Notes: generated by a model from the letters alone, not told the origin. Shown: positions 7,828-17,854, counted from the first letter of the stretch. The stretch is 37,643 bases of DNA from Oscillospiraceae bacterium (GCA_029227055.1 JAQXZE010000027.1:1-37643); one strand, 5' to 3'. Program-made: numbers and translations.

Positions 7828-9174
7828 TTAATCTAACACAATTAGTATTGCGCCGCCTGCAACGAGCGTAGCTTCAAAGAAATCACCCTCGCCGCTAGTA
7901 TTTATATCAAGCGAAGACACCTTGTAGGATACCGTCGCATTGAAATTAAGTTTAATTTTCTGAAGGGCTGTTCTATCGTTATTAACAACATAAAGTGCTG
8001 TCTTTCCTTCATAATCAAAGCAACCGATTATAAGTCCCTTCTCTTCTGCCTCAACAGACTTTAACTCGCGGAAAGAATCAGTCTTAAAGAATTCGGGAAG
8101 TCCCTCAGTATCAATTTTGGCATCTCCCGTAACGATGAGTCCCTCGCTCTCGCATTTAAGGAGGACCTCGTCTACAATACCCACTTGTTCATTAGCAGTT
8201 TTAACAGGACCGTAGTAATGGTTGGGTTTACCGTCGGTACCGATTATTCCGCTGCGGTTGTTATCGGATGTACCGTCTGCCCTTATCGCAGTTAAGTGAT
8301 GTTGCACAAGTGTGAAATACTCTATACCCTTACATCCATATGCAAGACTCACATTAACAAGCCAAAGCAGTTCAGCAGGACTCGGATAGTACTCACAAGT
8401 AATATCCTGCTTGAATGCACCAAAGAAGCCGCCTGCCTGAATAAACGCCCAAATAGGCATATTATATTTTTTAGCATTCTTATAAACTATTGAAAAGTTT
8501 TCATAGAAGAACTTAAATGCTTCAGGTGTTCCGCCTTCATAGAAAACGCTGAAAGGATAATGGTCATAAGAAATGAATTTAGCGCCGTAGGTTTCGCAAT
8601 ATTCTTTTATGTATTCATCATAATCCTCTGCAGTAGCTTCCATCCAATGATATCTCGGTAAAAGATTTGAATATCCGATTAGATTATCGTAACTGTTAAC
8701 AAACTTTGAAAGAGGAGCGAAGTTATACATAAGTCTCTTTTCAATGTTCTGGTCAATTCCGTTGCTGAATTTCTGTGGGAAATTCTCACTGGAAGGCTCG
8801 TCGCAAACATAAATTCCTGCAAAAGATTTATAGTCGGAATATTCTCCGATACGGTCTTCAAATTCTTCGTATGTCATATCAGCATTAAGTTTGCTGTCTA
8901 TAACAAGCATCTTTATATTATGCTTTTCTGCAAGTGCTAACATTTCGTGATAAAGCTGTGGTTTTGCGTTATAATCTTCCTCATTATAAAGTATAAGGTT
9001 AAAGCCTGCATCCTCTATCATTTGATAATATTTATCTTCAATATAGCTTATCGACTTAAAGCCTTCAATATCTAATGCCGGACGCGGCCCGTAAAATCCC
9101 GCAATCGGCATTACGCCGTCAGAACCTAAAGGCTTAATCTCCCTATAAGTTCTTGTGAGTTTTTCTTTGCTCAT
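7828..9174 (-). CDS. TIM-barrel glycoside-hydrolase-like protein, cytoplasmic copy 2
   Basis: The 448-residue protein has no signal peptide. The N-terminal region (20-300) reads as a (beta/alpha)8 barrel with MPIAGFYGP at 22-30, CDEP at 124-127 (Glu126 a candidate acid/base), SYDHY at 202-206, AFIQAGG at 243-249 and SLAYGCKGIEYF at 276-287. The C-terminal ~100 residues (IGCFDYEGKTALYVVN onward) form a small beta domain like those that close clan GH-A enzymes such as GH42 or GH39. I cannot place it in a known family. It is closely similar over its length to the next gene upstream (9219-10565) and more distantly to the enzymes at 10598 and 17855. GAGGAGG precedes the ATG. It probably acts on imported oligosaccharides. 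Confidence 0.7.
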   Translation of the reverse strand: MSKEKLTRTYREIKPLGSDGVMPIAGFYGPRPALDIEGFKSISYIEDKYYQMIEDAGFNLILYNEEDYNAKPQLYHEMLALAEKHNIKMLVIDSKLNADMTYEEFEDRIGEYSDYKSFAGIYVCDEPSSENFPQKFSNGIDQNIEKRLMYNFAPLSKFVNSYDNLIGYSNLLPRYHWMEATAEDYDEYIKEYCETYGAKFISYDHYPFSVFYEGGTPEAFKFFYENFSIVYKNAKKYNMPIWAFIQAGGFFGAFKQDITCEYYPSPAELLWLVNVSLAYGCKGIEYFTLVQHHLTAIRADGTSDNNRSGIIGTDGKPNHYYGPVKTANEQVGIVDEVLLKCESEGLIVTGDAKIDTEGLPEFFKTDSFRELKSVEAEEKGLIIGCFDYEGKTALYVVNNDRTALQKIKLNFNATVSYKVSSLDINTSGEGDFFEATLVAGGAILIVLD

Positions 9175-9218
9175 GGGTTCCTCCTCAAAATATGGGGTAA
9201 TCTAAAATTTAATAAATA

Positions 9219-10565
9219 CTAATTTAAAACAACTAACACAGCGCCGCCGGCAGTGAGTGTAAATTCGCAAAAATCACCCTTACCGCTGAAGTTAACATCA
9301 AGCGAAGATGTTTTATATGATACTTCTCCGTTAAAGTTGAGTTTAACCTTTTGAAGCGCTGTCATATCGTCGTTAACGACATAGAGAGCAGTTTTTCCTT
9401 CATAATCGAAGCAACCGATTACTACACCCTTATCGCCAGCTTCTACGGACACTAATTCTTTATAAGAATCTGTTTTAAAGAATTCGGGCAATTCGGCGGT
9501 ATATTTTTTAGCGCCGCCTGTAGATATAAGTCCTTCACTTTCACATCTTAGCAGAACCTCATCTACAATACCTACCTGCTCGTTGGCAGTTTTAGCATAA
9601 CCGTAATAGCGGTTAGGAATACCGTCAGTGCCTATTATACCTGAACGGTTGTTATCGTAAGAGCCGTCTGCTCTGATAGCAATCGGCAAGTGGGTTACAA
9701 GGGTAAAATACTGCAGTCCCTTACAGCCGTAAGCAAGACTTATATTTACCGACCATAGCATCTCGGCAGCGCTCGGGAAATAATCGCAGGTAACATCCTT
9801 TTTGAATGCGCCGAAAAATCCGCCTGCCTGAATAAACGCCCATATAGGTAAATTATATTTCTTGGCGTTTTTATAAACTATTGAAAAGTTTTCATAGAAA
9901 TATTTAATAGCATCAGGAGTTTCTCCCTCGTATAAAACGCTGAAAGGATAATGGTCATAAGAGATAAACTTGGGGTCATAGGTTTCACAGTATTCTCTTA
10001 TGTACTCATCGTAATCCTCGTATGTAGCTTCCATCCAATGATACTTAGGTAAAAGATTTGTATAACCTACCAAATTATCATAGCTGTTAACAAGCCTTGA
10101 TAGCGGTGCGAAATTATACATTAATCTCTTTTCTAAGTTCTGGTCGATGCCGTTACTGAACTTTTGGGGGAAGTTCTCGCTTGAGGGTTCATCACAAATA
10201 TAAATTCCTGCAAAGGAATCATATCCCGAATACTCTTTAATGCGCTCTTCAAACATCTCATTTGTCATATCGGCATTAATTTTGCCGTCCATAACAAATA
10301 TTTTTATGTTGTGTTTTTCAGCTAAAGAGAGCATTTTGTGATAATCCTCTGTCTTTGAGCAATATTCATCGCCATTATAGGAGATAAGATTAAATCCTGC
10401 ATCCTCTACCATCTGAAAATACTTATCTTCAAGATAGTTTATCGACTTAAAACCCTCAAACTCCCTTTCGGAATGCGGACCTAAATATCCTGCAATCGGC
10501 ATTACGCCGTCTGCGCCTAAGGGTTTAAGGTTTTTATAAGATTTTTTTGGTTTTGTATTGCTCAT
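9219..10565 (-). CDS. TIM-barrel glycoside-hydrolase-like protein, cytoplasmic copy 1
   Basis: The protein is 448 residues, the same length as its tandem paralogue, if ATG at 10565 is used; that ATG has GGGGTG at good spacing. A GTG three codons upstream (10574) is the alternative. All family motifs are present: MPIAGYLGP, CDEPSS, SYDHYPF, AFIQAGG, SLAYGCKG(L)QYF and the C-terminal IGCFDYEGKTALYVVN. There is no export signal. The tandem pair must come from duplication, yet both keep every motif, so both are probably active with slightly different specificity. Differences concentrate in loops, for example TLVTHLPIAIRADGSYD against TLVQHHLTAIRADGTSD. It lies between the large secreted fusion and copy 2 with short gaps, so it is probably co-transcribed. 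Confidence 0.7.
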   Translation of the reverse strand: MSNTKPKKSYKNLKPLGADGVMPIAGYLGPHSEREFEGFKSINYLEDKYFQMVEDAGFNLISYNGDEYCSKTEDYHKMLSLAEKHNIKIFVMDGKINADMTNEMFEERIKEYSGYDSFAGIYICDEPSSENFPQKFSNGIDQNLEKRLMYNFAPLSRLVNSYDNLVGYTNLLPKYHWMEATYEDYDEYIREYCETYDPKFISYDHYPFSVLYEGETPDAIKYFYENFSIVYKNAKKYNLPIWAFIQAGGFFGAFKKDVTCDYFPSAAEMLWSVNISLAYGCKGLQYFTLVTHLPIAIRADGSYDNNRSGIIGTDGIPNRYYGYAKTANEQVGIVDEVLLRCESEGLISTGGAKKYTAELPEFFKTDSYKELVSVEAGDKGVVIGCFDYEGKTALYVVNDDMTALQKVKLNFNGEVSYKTSSLDVNFSGKGDFCEFTLTAGGAVLVVLN

Positions 10566-10597
10566 TGTTTGCACCCCAAAAATTTAAAGAAAACTAA

Positions 10598-13500
10598 TTA
10601 GTTAAGAATAACAAGAACTGCCTCACCTGCACCTAAAGTAGCTGAATATTTGCTAGCGGTAGAGGTAGTGTTTACAGTTGAAGATATCGCCTGTAAATTG
10701 TAAGTATTATCAAAATTTAATGTAATGGTACGAGAGCGGCTCATATCGTAGTTTACAGCGTAAAACGCCTGTTTACCCCTGTATTCAAAGCAACCTACAA
10801 TAGCGCCGTTTGTAGAGCTTGTTGACGAAACAGAGGTTAAAGCACCATAAGAAGAAAGTGTCTCTCCTGTATCTGCTGTAGCAGTTTTACCGTATACTAC
10901 AACTGCCTTTGAATCAGCCTTCATAAGATACTCGTCAACCGCTGCAATCTGTGCATTCGCCGCTTTAGCCATTGCGTGATAGCGGGTCTTTTCACCGTTA
11001 GCGCCTACAAGACCTATAGAGTCAAAATCGAAGTCGGTTTCACTGACAGCGGGTTCAAATGCTAAGAAGTAAGGCTGAACTACTGTAAAGTACTGCATAC
11101 CCTTTACGCCGTATGCAAGCTGAGTATTGACATTCCACTTAAGCTGCCCTTCGGTAATATGGTTTACTCCACCGCGTTTGCCATCAGGGTCGCCTGCCTG
11201 AACAAAGCCCCAAAAGGGAATATTGTATTTAGCAGCCGCCGCTTTAACAAGTCTTATGTTGTTGAAATAATAGTCATACTGTCCCGTCTGGAATACATAG
11301 TTATCCCAAGAAATCATTTTGGGACTGAAAGTCTCACAGTACTCTTCAAGATATTCGTTATAAATTGCATTCTCTTCCTCGAATACTGTACTACCTGAAA
11401 GAGTGTAATACAGCGGATAAAGATTTGTATAACCGAAAATATTAGTGTATTTATTTGCCATAACGGCTGCTGCCGCATTGCTTGTCATATTTTCGTCTGT
11501 CATATTAACAGGGAATTTTACAGTATGCGGTTCGTCTACAATGAAGAAGCCTTTAAAGGACTTAAAGTGAGCCACTGAGCCTACATACTTAGCAAAATTC
11601 TCATCGGTAACAGAGGTGTTTTTGTAGTTAACAGTTAAACCTACACCATATTTTTCAGCAAGCTCTAAATTCTTATAAAGGTTGCCGCCAAAACCGGAAT
11701 TTTCAATATAAGAAATCATATTTACGCCTGCATCTGCAATATATTCGTAAACCTTATCGGTTACAAGGTTGTTTGTAAGGTAGCTCTTATACGCGCCATT
11801 TACATTTTCAATATAATTATACTGTTGCTGCGGACCGTGGAAGCCTGCTATCGGCATTGTGTATTCGCCTAAAGGAGAATACTCGTCAAAATCAGTAAAT
11901 ACAGGGGTCGATGACAGACCTAATACCATACGCTTGATTTTGATTATATCGGAAGAAGTAACTTCACCGTCAAAATCGGTATCAGCACCCTTTGCCTTGT
12001 ATTCGGCATCGTCAAGACCTGCTATGTGTTTCTTTGCTGCAATAAAATCTAAAATATCGATGTTATTGTCTGCGTTTACATAGCCCGCCTTCCAAAGATG
12101 TACCTTTTGAACATATTCTTCACCCCTAAAATTGCGAACAATTACATATTCGCCGGGGGTTGATATCTTGTAGCCTGCCTCAAAACCGTCTACACGGTTT
12201 ATGACCGCTTTGCCGTGTGCATAGAGCATGAAGTTGCCCTCGTGGAGATTGTAAACATCGGGGGTAAGGCTATCTTCAGGTAAACGGTTGCCAACAACAA
12301 GATTCTTCTTTGTAAGCTTAAGACCTACTATTGAAGAAGTGCCGCTTAGAGCGTCTTTTATGAAGAAAACTCTATTATCTATTGGCTCGCCGTTGATGCA
12401 TACCATTACCGAAAGGTCATTTTCTGCATCGTTATCGAGGTTAACAATTTTTGTATAGATATCAAGCGCAAATTTGGAATTTGAGGAGATACTGTCAAGT
12501 GTTTTTGAGAACAGACCGCTTATAACGGGGTTTGTTCCGTTTGAAGTAATGTTAATAGACTGTATATCGTTGCCTACAGTACTAAATGGAAGATTTTCAG
12601 AACCAAAATCGGCAACATAGCTTTCAACTGCAATTCCGTTTGTAGAGGAATTAGAGCTTAAAGAAATATAATTTCCAAGACTAGAAGCTCCGTTTACAAT
12701 ATCAAACGAATTATAGTATACACCGTTAAACCATATGCCGAGCTTAACATCATCACTAGCTCCGTCAGAGTCGGTGTCGGTTACAAAGGTAGATAGTCCT
12801 AAAGTAAAGTTCACCGAATTAAAGCTTACAAGCCCTGCTTGTGCGGCGGTTATTTTTGTAACAGAATTGCCACTAGCATTCCTTATATTAAGACCGCTTG
12901 CATTTATACTGAACAATATACCCTTATCGGCAGCTGTTCCTGCAAAATAGAAGCTTGCTCCTGTAACAAATTTGAATTTACCGCTAAAGCACTTCTGATT
13001 TAATGTATCAGAAATACTTCCCGACACCTTGTTGGTAGAGGAATATGTACCCTTCTCTATACCAAAATCAGAAAATGTTAAGGGAGCGCCACTTTCGGCT
13101 AATGTAAAACCTAGTTGTGCGGATGTATCACTCAGCGTTATATCTGAAGAAAACACCTTACCGCCACTTAAATTGTATGTATCAAATGCGTTGTCTGAGG
13201 TGAATTTAAAATCATCAAATCCGTTTACTTCTGCTCTGTAAGAAATCTGCTTTTTATCAGATTTTACAGTAGCTTTGATATTAAACTTGTTTGTTATTTT
13301 TGCCTTGTAATCGTAAATTAAAACCGATCTCCAAAGCGTATCGTTAACATATATATCAGCATTAAGGTCTGCCTTGCTGTCGGTATTATAGTCCTTTGTA
13401 TTGGTAACAATCTCAAGGTTAAAGTTATCTTTAGCAGAAACGGAGTTGGAATTTTCGGTGCCAAAATCAAGGTCTACCGAAGCGGGCGCAAAGGCAACAG

Positions 13501-14893
13501 TTGATTCTGTGTCTTCAATATAGATATACCATGTATTTCCAAGCCTGCTTGCTGTATCGGGAATATATGCATACTCATTCTTTGCCAAATTGCCGTTAAT
13601 CCATATACCTACCTGAACATCGTTATTATCGTTGTCGCCGTCAAAATCACAGTAACGGATGCTAATACCATAGGTAAAGGTTTCATTAAAGCTTGAAAGT
13701 CCGTCAATATCGGAAATATCAATAGACAGATAAATTTTTCCGTCAAATGCTGAAATTAGAACTATCTTATCAGAACAAACATGAGTTATAAGGCTTTCCC
13801 AAGGGCTACCAACAGTTCCTGCCTGTCTAAAATCTAAATGATTTGGTGTAGTGGGATTATTATAAGGATCTAAATTAGAGGGAGTAATTTGTGCTGAAAA
13901 ACAAACACCGTTTAGCGTATCAGCGCCTGCATAAGCACCGCCTGCTGAAAAAGCAGGATGTTTTCCCACATATGTATCGGTTGCAATACCTATATCAGTT
14001 GTAGTAATTGCAGTTAAATCGGAAGTACTAGGACGAACAACATCACCGTCAAAGCTATCGTTTCCTGTAGCGTCAGAAAGGATTAACTCTCCGCTTTCAT
14101 TAGCAGAAAGCTTTAGTCCTGCAAAATCGAAGTAATCATCGGTATTTGGTAATGAAAGATTTGCAGATAAAAGCTTGTTTGCGATATCCATATTGATATC
14201 GGCAGAGCTATTAACAGAACCGTCGGCAAAACCGAAATCTGCGGGGGTTATATTAAGAACATCTACACCTATTTCCGTTTTGGGCGAATAAATTTCCCAA
14301 TATCCGAAATCTGTTCCGCCGTAGGGTCTTGTAATGGCGTTAATAGATGTACCAAGTAAATTTAAAATATCCGGTATATAAATATACTGATTGTTATAAA
14401 GCTTATAGTTAAAGAAAATGCCAACCTTTACATCGTCGGTTAAGCCGTCACTATCAGAGTTGCAAGGCTCAATGGATATTTGTAAACGGAAAAGCTCATC
14501 ACTGAACTTAACGCCCGCTATATCGGAAGAAAATGTAATCGGCGCGCCTACCTTTCCCCATGTGTCCATAAAAACCAGGGCGCCGTTATTAAAACCGAAA
14601 CGCAAGCCCTCCCAAGTGCTAGGCGCTGCATACATAAGCCAAATCTCTGCACCTGTATGCTTGATATCAGCAGTAAATACAGTATTTGCTAACGAACTGT
14701 AGCCGACGGCTGTAGATGTAACGGTATCTAACTTAACACCGTCTTCAATGCCAAAATCAGAGGGGTAAATCGCGGTAAGAGTTTCGCTATATGCAGCGGC
14801 AATAGCCCTAGTATTTGCACTAGGTACAAAGGTTGCAGCCAAAAGACATGCTACAGAACATAGCAGACTTATCAAAACTTTTGCCTTTCTCAT
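10598..14893 (-). CDS. Large secreted fusion: DGVY-type modules + dockerin-like domain + TIM-barrel enzyme
   Basis: The 1431-residue protein has a signal peptide (1-33), then DGVY-type modules starting near 45, 220, 300 and 610. Some are shortened: the one at 220-275 has only its first half, and the 470-600 region is degenerate. A small beta domain (about 880-935) leads into a dockerin type I-like region (936-1000). Its loop 1 lacks the first Asp (N-A-D-N-N-I-D-I-L-D) while loop 2 is complete (D-T-D-F-D-G-E-V-T-S-S-D). A full barrel enzyme follows (1010-1431) with MPIAGFHGP, VDEP, SWDNY, GFVQAGD and AYGVKGMQYF. The dockerin is internal, whereas it usually ends a protein. AAGGAG precedes the ATG. 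It is probably an extracellular, possibly scaffold-bound, depolymerase. Confidence 0.75.
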   Translation of the reverse strand: MRKAKVLISLLCSVACLLAATFVPSANTRAIAAAYSETLTAIYPSDFGIEDGVKLDTVTSTAVGYSSLANTVFTADIKHTGAEIWLMYAAPSTWEGLRFGFNNGALVFMDTWGKVGAPITFSSDIAGVKFSDELFRLQISIEPCNSDSDGLTDDVKVGIFFNYKLYNNQYIYIPDILNLLGTSINAITRPYGGTDFGYWEIYSPKTEIGVDVLNITPADFGFADGSVNSSADINMDIANKLLSANLSLPNTDDYFDFAGLKLSANESGELILSDATGNDSFDGDVVRPSTSDLTAITTTDIGIATDTYVGKHPAFSAGGAYAGADTLNGVCFSAQITPSNLDPYNNPTTPNHLDFRQAGTVGSPWESLITHVCSDKIVLISAFDGKIYLSIDISDIDGLSSFNETFTYGISIRYCDFDGDNDNNDVQVGIWINGNLAKNEYAYIPDTASRLGNTWYIYIEDTESTVAFAPASVDLDFGTENSNSVSAKDNFNLEIVTNTKDYNTDSKADLNADIYVNDTLWRSVLIYDYKAKITNKFNIKATVKSDKKQISYRAEVNGFDDFKFTSDNAFDTYNLSGGKVFSSDITLSDTSAQLGFTLAESGAPLTFSDFGIEKGTYSSTNKVSGSISDTLNQKCFSGKFKFVTGASFYFAGTAADKGILFSINASGLNIRNASGNSVTKITAAQAGLVSFNSVNFTLGLSTFVTDTDSDGASDDVKLGIWFNGVYYNSFDIVNGASSLGNYISLSSNSSTNGIAVESYVADFGSENLPFSTVGNDIQSINITSNGTNPVISGLFSKTLDSISSNSKFALDIYTKIVNLDNDAENDLSVMVCINGEPIDNRVFFIKDALSGTSSIVGLKLTKKNLVVGNRLPEDSLTPDVYNLHEGNFMLYAHGKAVINRVDGFEAGYKISTPGEYVIVRNFRGEEYVQKVHLWKAGYVNADNNIDILDFIAAKKHIAGLDDAEYKAKGADTDFDGEVTSSDIIKIKRMVLGLSSTPVFTDFDEYSPLGEYTMPIAGFHGPQQQYNYIENVNGAYKSYLTNNLVTDKVYEYIADAGVNMISYIENSGFGGNLYKNLELAEKYGVGLTVNYKNTSVTDENFAKYVGSVAHFKSFKGFFIVDEPHTVKFPVNMTDENMTSNAAAAVMANKYTNIFGYTNLYPLYYTLSGSTVFEEENAIYNEYLEEYCETFSPKMISWDNYVFQTGQYDYYFNNIRLVKAAAAKYNIPFWGFVQAGDPDGKRGGVNHITEGQLKWNVNTQLAYGVKGMQYFTVVQPYFLAFEPAVSETDFDFDSIGLVGANGEKTRYHAMAKAANAQIAAVDEYLMKADSKAVVVYGKTATADTGETLSSYGALTSVSSTSSTNGAIVGCFEYRGKQAFYAVNYDMSRSRTITLNFDNTYNLQAISSTVNTTSTASKYSATLGAGEAVLVILN

Positions 14894-14975
14894 CTGTTTA
14901 CTCCTTAATCTGAATTTTCGGGTGTTTTCCGTTTATTAACAATATCTAAATCTTTTAAATAGCATTAATAAGCGG

Positions 14976-15019
14976 AAATCCTCCGCAGAGGGTGGGTTTT
15001 CCCCACCCTCCGAGGATTT
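14976..15019 (-). promoter_or_regulatory. Intercistronic stem-loop between the 917-aa and 1431-aa genes
   Basis: Two stacked stems (AAATCCTC with GAGGATTT, and GAGGGTGGG with CCCACCCTC) enclose a short T-rich loop, with a small asymmetric bulge. No T run follows on the minus strand. It sits in a 159-bp gap, the largest inside the gene train. It fits an RNA-processing or 3'-protecting hairpin that gives the upstream genes more mRNA than the downstream ones; partial termination is the alternative. Confidence 0.6.
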
Positions 15020-15052
15020 AAGACAAATTCTGAATTTATCTATAGCTTATAA

Positions 15053-17806
15053 TTAACCAAAGAGAACTGCACGCTTGATAGCGATAAGCTCAGCAGGTGT
15101 GATAAGGTCAGCTTCACTTGTCTTTCCTGCAGCAGCAAGAGCTACCTTACTGTCGAGAGGACGAGTGCCGCCTGCGTTCTTCTTAGCGATGATGAAGTCG
15201 AGAATGTCAACAACGCTATCGCCGCTTAAATCCTTATCCTTGTAGATAACATATACCTTTTCGTTTGTATTTACGAAACCAGCAGTTGTAGTTACAGTGC
15301 TGATTACATATTCACCAATAGCGGTAAGTGTGGTTTCAGCAGCAACTGCCTCGCCGTTTACAGTAACCGTCTTGCCTTCAACAGGAGCAACAACAAAGCT
15401 GTTGTCTTCAGCTGCAACATCTTTATTTGTAACTGCGGGAGTACCAAGTTCGAAATCGTGACCTGCACCTGATCCCATAACATAGAAACCAACCTTGTGC
15501 ATACCGCCGGCACCGGAAGAATACTTGTTAGTACCCATACCGTAAACCGAGAAGGTTCCGTTATCAACGCCGTTAATCCAAATTCTGATATCTAAAGCAT
15601 CATTTACATACTTGTATGTAACATCAATCTGGTTAGCTTCTCCAACTACGAAGCCGGATAATGCTACTGCTTTATTAACGCCTACATAGGGCTGACCTGC
15701 GGGGTTGTCAGCTGCTTCGTTTACAACGAGCATGAGCCAACCTGCGTTGTTTATACGCATGCAGTAACCGCCAACATCACCTAAGAGTGATAAATACTGA
15801 GCTTCGTTAACACCATCGTTAACAAACTTAACGGTTGTGCTTAAGTGCTTGTTGTTGAGAGATGCACCAAGCTGAACCGGTACTGCAGATGAACCAAGAG
15901 CACCTGCTACAACATTTGTATATGTACCGTGAGCAATACCTAAGTCTTCTAAAGTAACCTTCTGGAAGCCTGCAAAAGGATCTGTCTCTACAGGAGCATC
16001 AACAGCAGCGGGCTTTGAGAACTCAACAGCGTTGTAGGTACCGAGAATTAAGTTATAAACATCAGTATAAGCGTTAGGATACTCGATAAACTTATAATTA
16101 TCGTTGATAAATATACCTAATACGATGTCGTTAGCAATGCCGTCATTATTAAAGTCAGCCTGCTGCCAAGAAAGCTTGATGTTGAATTTACCAGCCTGAC
16201 CGTAAGCAGTATAGTCATCATCTGCAATAATACCGCAAGATCTGCTAGGATCAACTAAGTCTGTGTAATTAACGCGGCCCCATGAAATTGAGAGCATACC
16301 AAGCTGCCATGTAAGAAGATTTAAGCCTTCATATGCGCCATGAGTATCAACATCTACACTGAAAAGAGTATTGGGCTTAAATACTCTGAACCAAGAAGCA
16401 CCTGTAGGTGTCTCGAAAGTTTCAGGTAATTTAGTTGCCCAATCGCCTGCATCACCTGTTGAACCGAAGGTAACAACGGGTAACTTCGGAATATTAGTGG
16501 GAAGGTTAACAGAAGCATTGATTGCAGAAACGATGTTTGCAGCGCCGTAATCTGTATTAAATACCTTCTCGCCGCCTACGAGCTCATACTCATAGGTTGT
16601 TACGCCTGTTTCAGCATTAACAACTGCTGTAGCAACAGTGCCTTCAGCCTGAGTACCGTTAAAGATTGTAGAATAAATTTCAACATTGTTAATGTAATAG
16701 GTAAGCTTAATATCATCCTTAATGCCTTCTGCAATAATAGTGCCTTCAGCGTCAACAAGATAGCCGCCGTCATCATTTACGTGCTCAAGAGCAACCTTAT
16801 AATTAAAGGTTTTGCCGTAGAATTCGGGATAACCAAACTCAGAAGCGGATTTTGTCACGATTGTGCCACCAGAGGGAAGAATTATACCAACATCATCGTT
16901 TAAGTATAATGTTTTACCGTCAGCACCAACAGCAAGAAGGATACCGCCCCATGTGGGGAATGTAGGATACTTAATGTAGCCGCCTACATCGAGCATTACA
17001 TCTGCTTCGAAAACTGCATCAAAGATAGAAGTCTGAGCATAGCCCCAGTCTGTTGCGGGATTAACAGCAACAGAAGCGTTGCCATAGCTATAGTGCTCAC
17101 CGGGAGCAAAGCCTGTGAAATCATCAAGAGTGATCTTCTTTAAGTGTGCGGTGGGGTCTGTAACATAATTGCTATCAGGGAATACATAGTCAGTGTCATA
17201 AACTACAACATTGCTAAGATTTAAGAAGTTTAAGTAGGGGAACATTCCTGTTTGCAAAACTCCGCCGACCGTATCTTGTACAGTATCAACAACGGTTGTC
17301 TCACGAATAATATCGTTTACCTGTAAAGTAATCTTGTAAGTCTTTGCTTGACCTTCGCCGGGATCTTCTACAACTACTGAAGTAAGGGTTAAATCAAAAA
17401 CATTACCCATAGGATTGATGTCATTAATTGCTAACGCGCTTACATCATAGCCAAGCTGGTTTGCAACTGTAATACCAGATGCAGTAAAGTTGATCTTAAA
17501 GCCGTCACCGTTAAGAGTGGGTAAGAAAGGATTGTTAAATCCGATATATGCCGGATAATTAAGGCCTGTGCCAACTACAACCTTTGCCTGAAGCTGTGCA
17601 TTAACTAAACCTTGAGGAGTTGATGCAGAGGAAGCACCGCCGGTAAAGAAATTACCCTGAACAACGCCAGTTTCCTGACCACCCATTGTAAGAGTGGAAG
17701 GCTTATATACTGTAAGAGCCGGGTCTTCAGCTGCAACTACAACGCCTGTGAATAGTGAGCAGAAAACTAATGCTACTGCACACAAAATTGCTAATAGTTT
17801 TTTCAT
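15053..17806 (-). CDS. Secreted modular protein with C-terminal dockerin-like domain
   Basis: The 917-residue protein has a signal peptide ending near VVA-AED (about 25). Four beta-rich modules begin near 30, 230, 440 and 620 and are related to the DGVY modules of its neighbours (FAPGEHY, IAHGTY; NNDGIANDIVLGIFINDNY). A short beta domain precedes a terminal dockerin-like region (855-917). Its first Ca loop is complete (D-L-S-G-D-S-V-V-D-I-L-D), but the second has lost its acidic ligands (AAAGKTSEADLITPAEL). There is no catalytic domain, so I read it as a binding protein, perhaps docking to a scaffold together with the 1431-aa enzyme. AGGAGG precedes the ATG. The gene lies between the lipoprotein enzyme and the intercistronic hairpin. 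Confidence 0.75.
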   Translation of the reverse strand: MKKLLAILCAVALVFCSLFTGVVVAAEDPALTVYKPSTLTMGGQETGVVQGNFFTGGASSASTPQGLVNAQLQAKVVVGTGLNYPAYIGFNNPFLPTLNGDGFKINFTASGITVANQLGYDVSALAINDINPMGNVFDLTLTSVVVEDPGEGQAKTYKITLQVNDIIRETTVVDTVQDTVGGVLQTGMFPYLNFLNLSNVVVYDTDYVFPDSNYVTDPTAHLKKITLDDFTGFAPGEHYSYGNASVAVNPATDWGYAQTSIFDAVFEADVMLDVGGYIKYPTFPTWGGILLAVGADGKTLYLNDDVGIILPSGGTIVTKSASEFGYPEFYGKTFNYKVALEHVNDDGGYLVDAEGTIIAEGIKDDIKLTYYINNVEIYSTIFNGTQAEGTVATAVVNAETGVTTYEYELVGGEKVFNTDYGAANIVSAINASVNLPTNIPKLPVVTFGSTGDAGDWATKLPETFETPTGASWFRVFKPNTLFSVDVDTHGAYEGLNLLTWQLGMLSISWGRVNYTDLVDPSRSCGIIADDDYTAYGQAGKFNIKLSWQQADFNNDGIANDIVLGIFINDNYKFIEYPNAYTDVYNLILGTYNAVEFSKPAAVDAPVETDPFAGFQKVTLEDLGIAHGTYTNVVAGALGSSAVPVQLGASLNNKHLSTTVKFVNDGVNEAQYLSLLGDVGGYCMRINNAGWLMLVVNEAADNPAGQPYVGVNKAVALSGFVVGEANQIDVTYKYVNDALDIRIWINGVDNGTFSVYGMGTNKYSSGAGGMHKVGFYVMGSGAGHDFELGTPAVTNKDVAAEDNSFVVAPVEGKTVTVNGEAVAAETTLTAIGEYVISTVTTTAGFVNTNEKVYVIYKDKDLSGDSVVDILDFIIAKKNAGGTRPLDSKVALAAAGKTSEADLITPAELIAIKRAVLFG

Positions 17807-17854
17807 TTTAAAATACCTCCTAAATTAGAAAATTTTAGAGTATACGCTAAGGAC

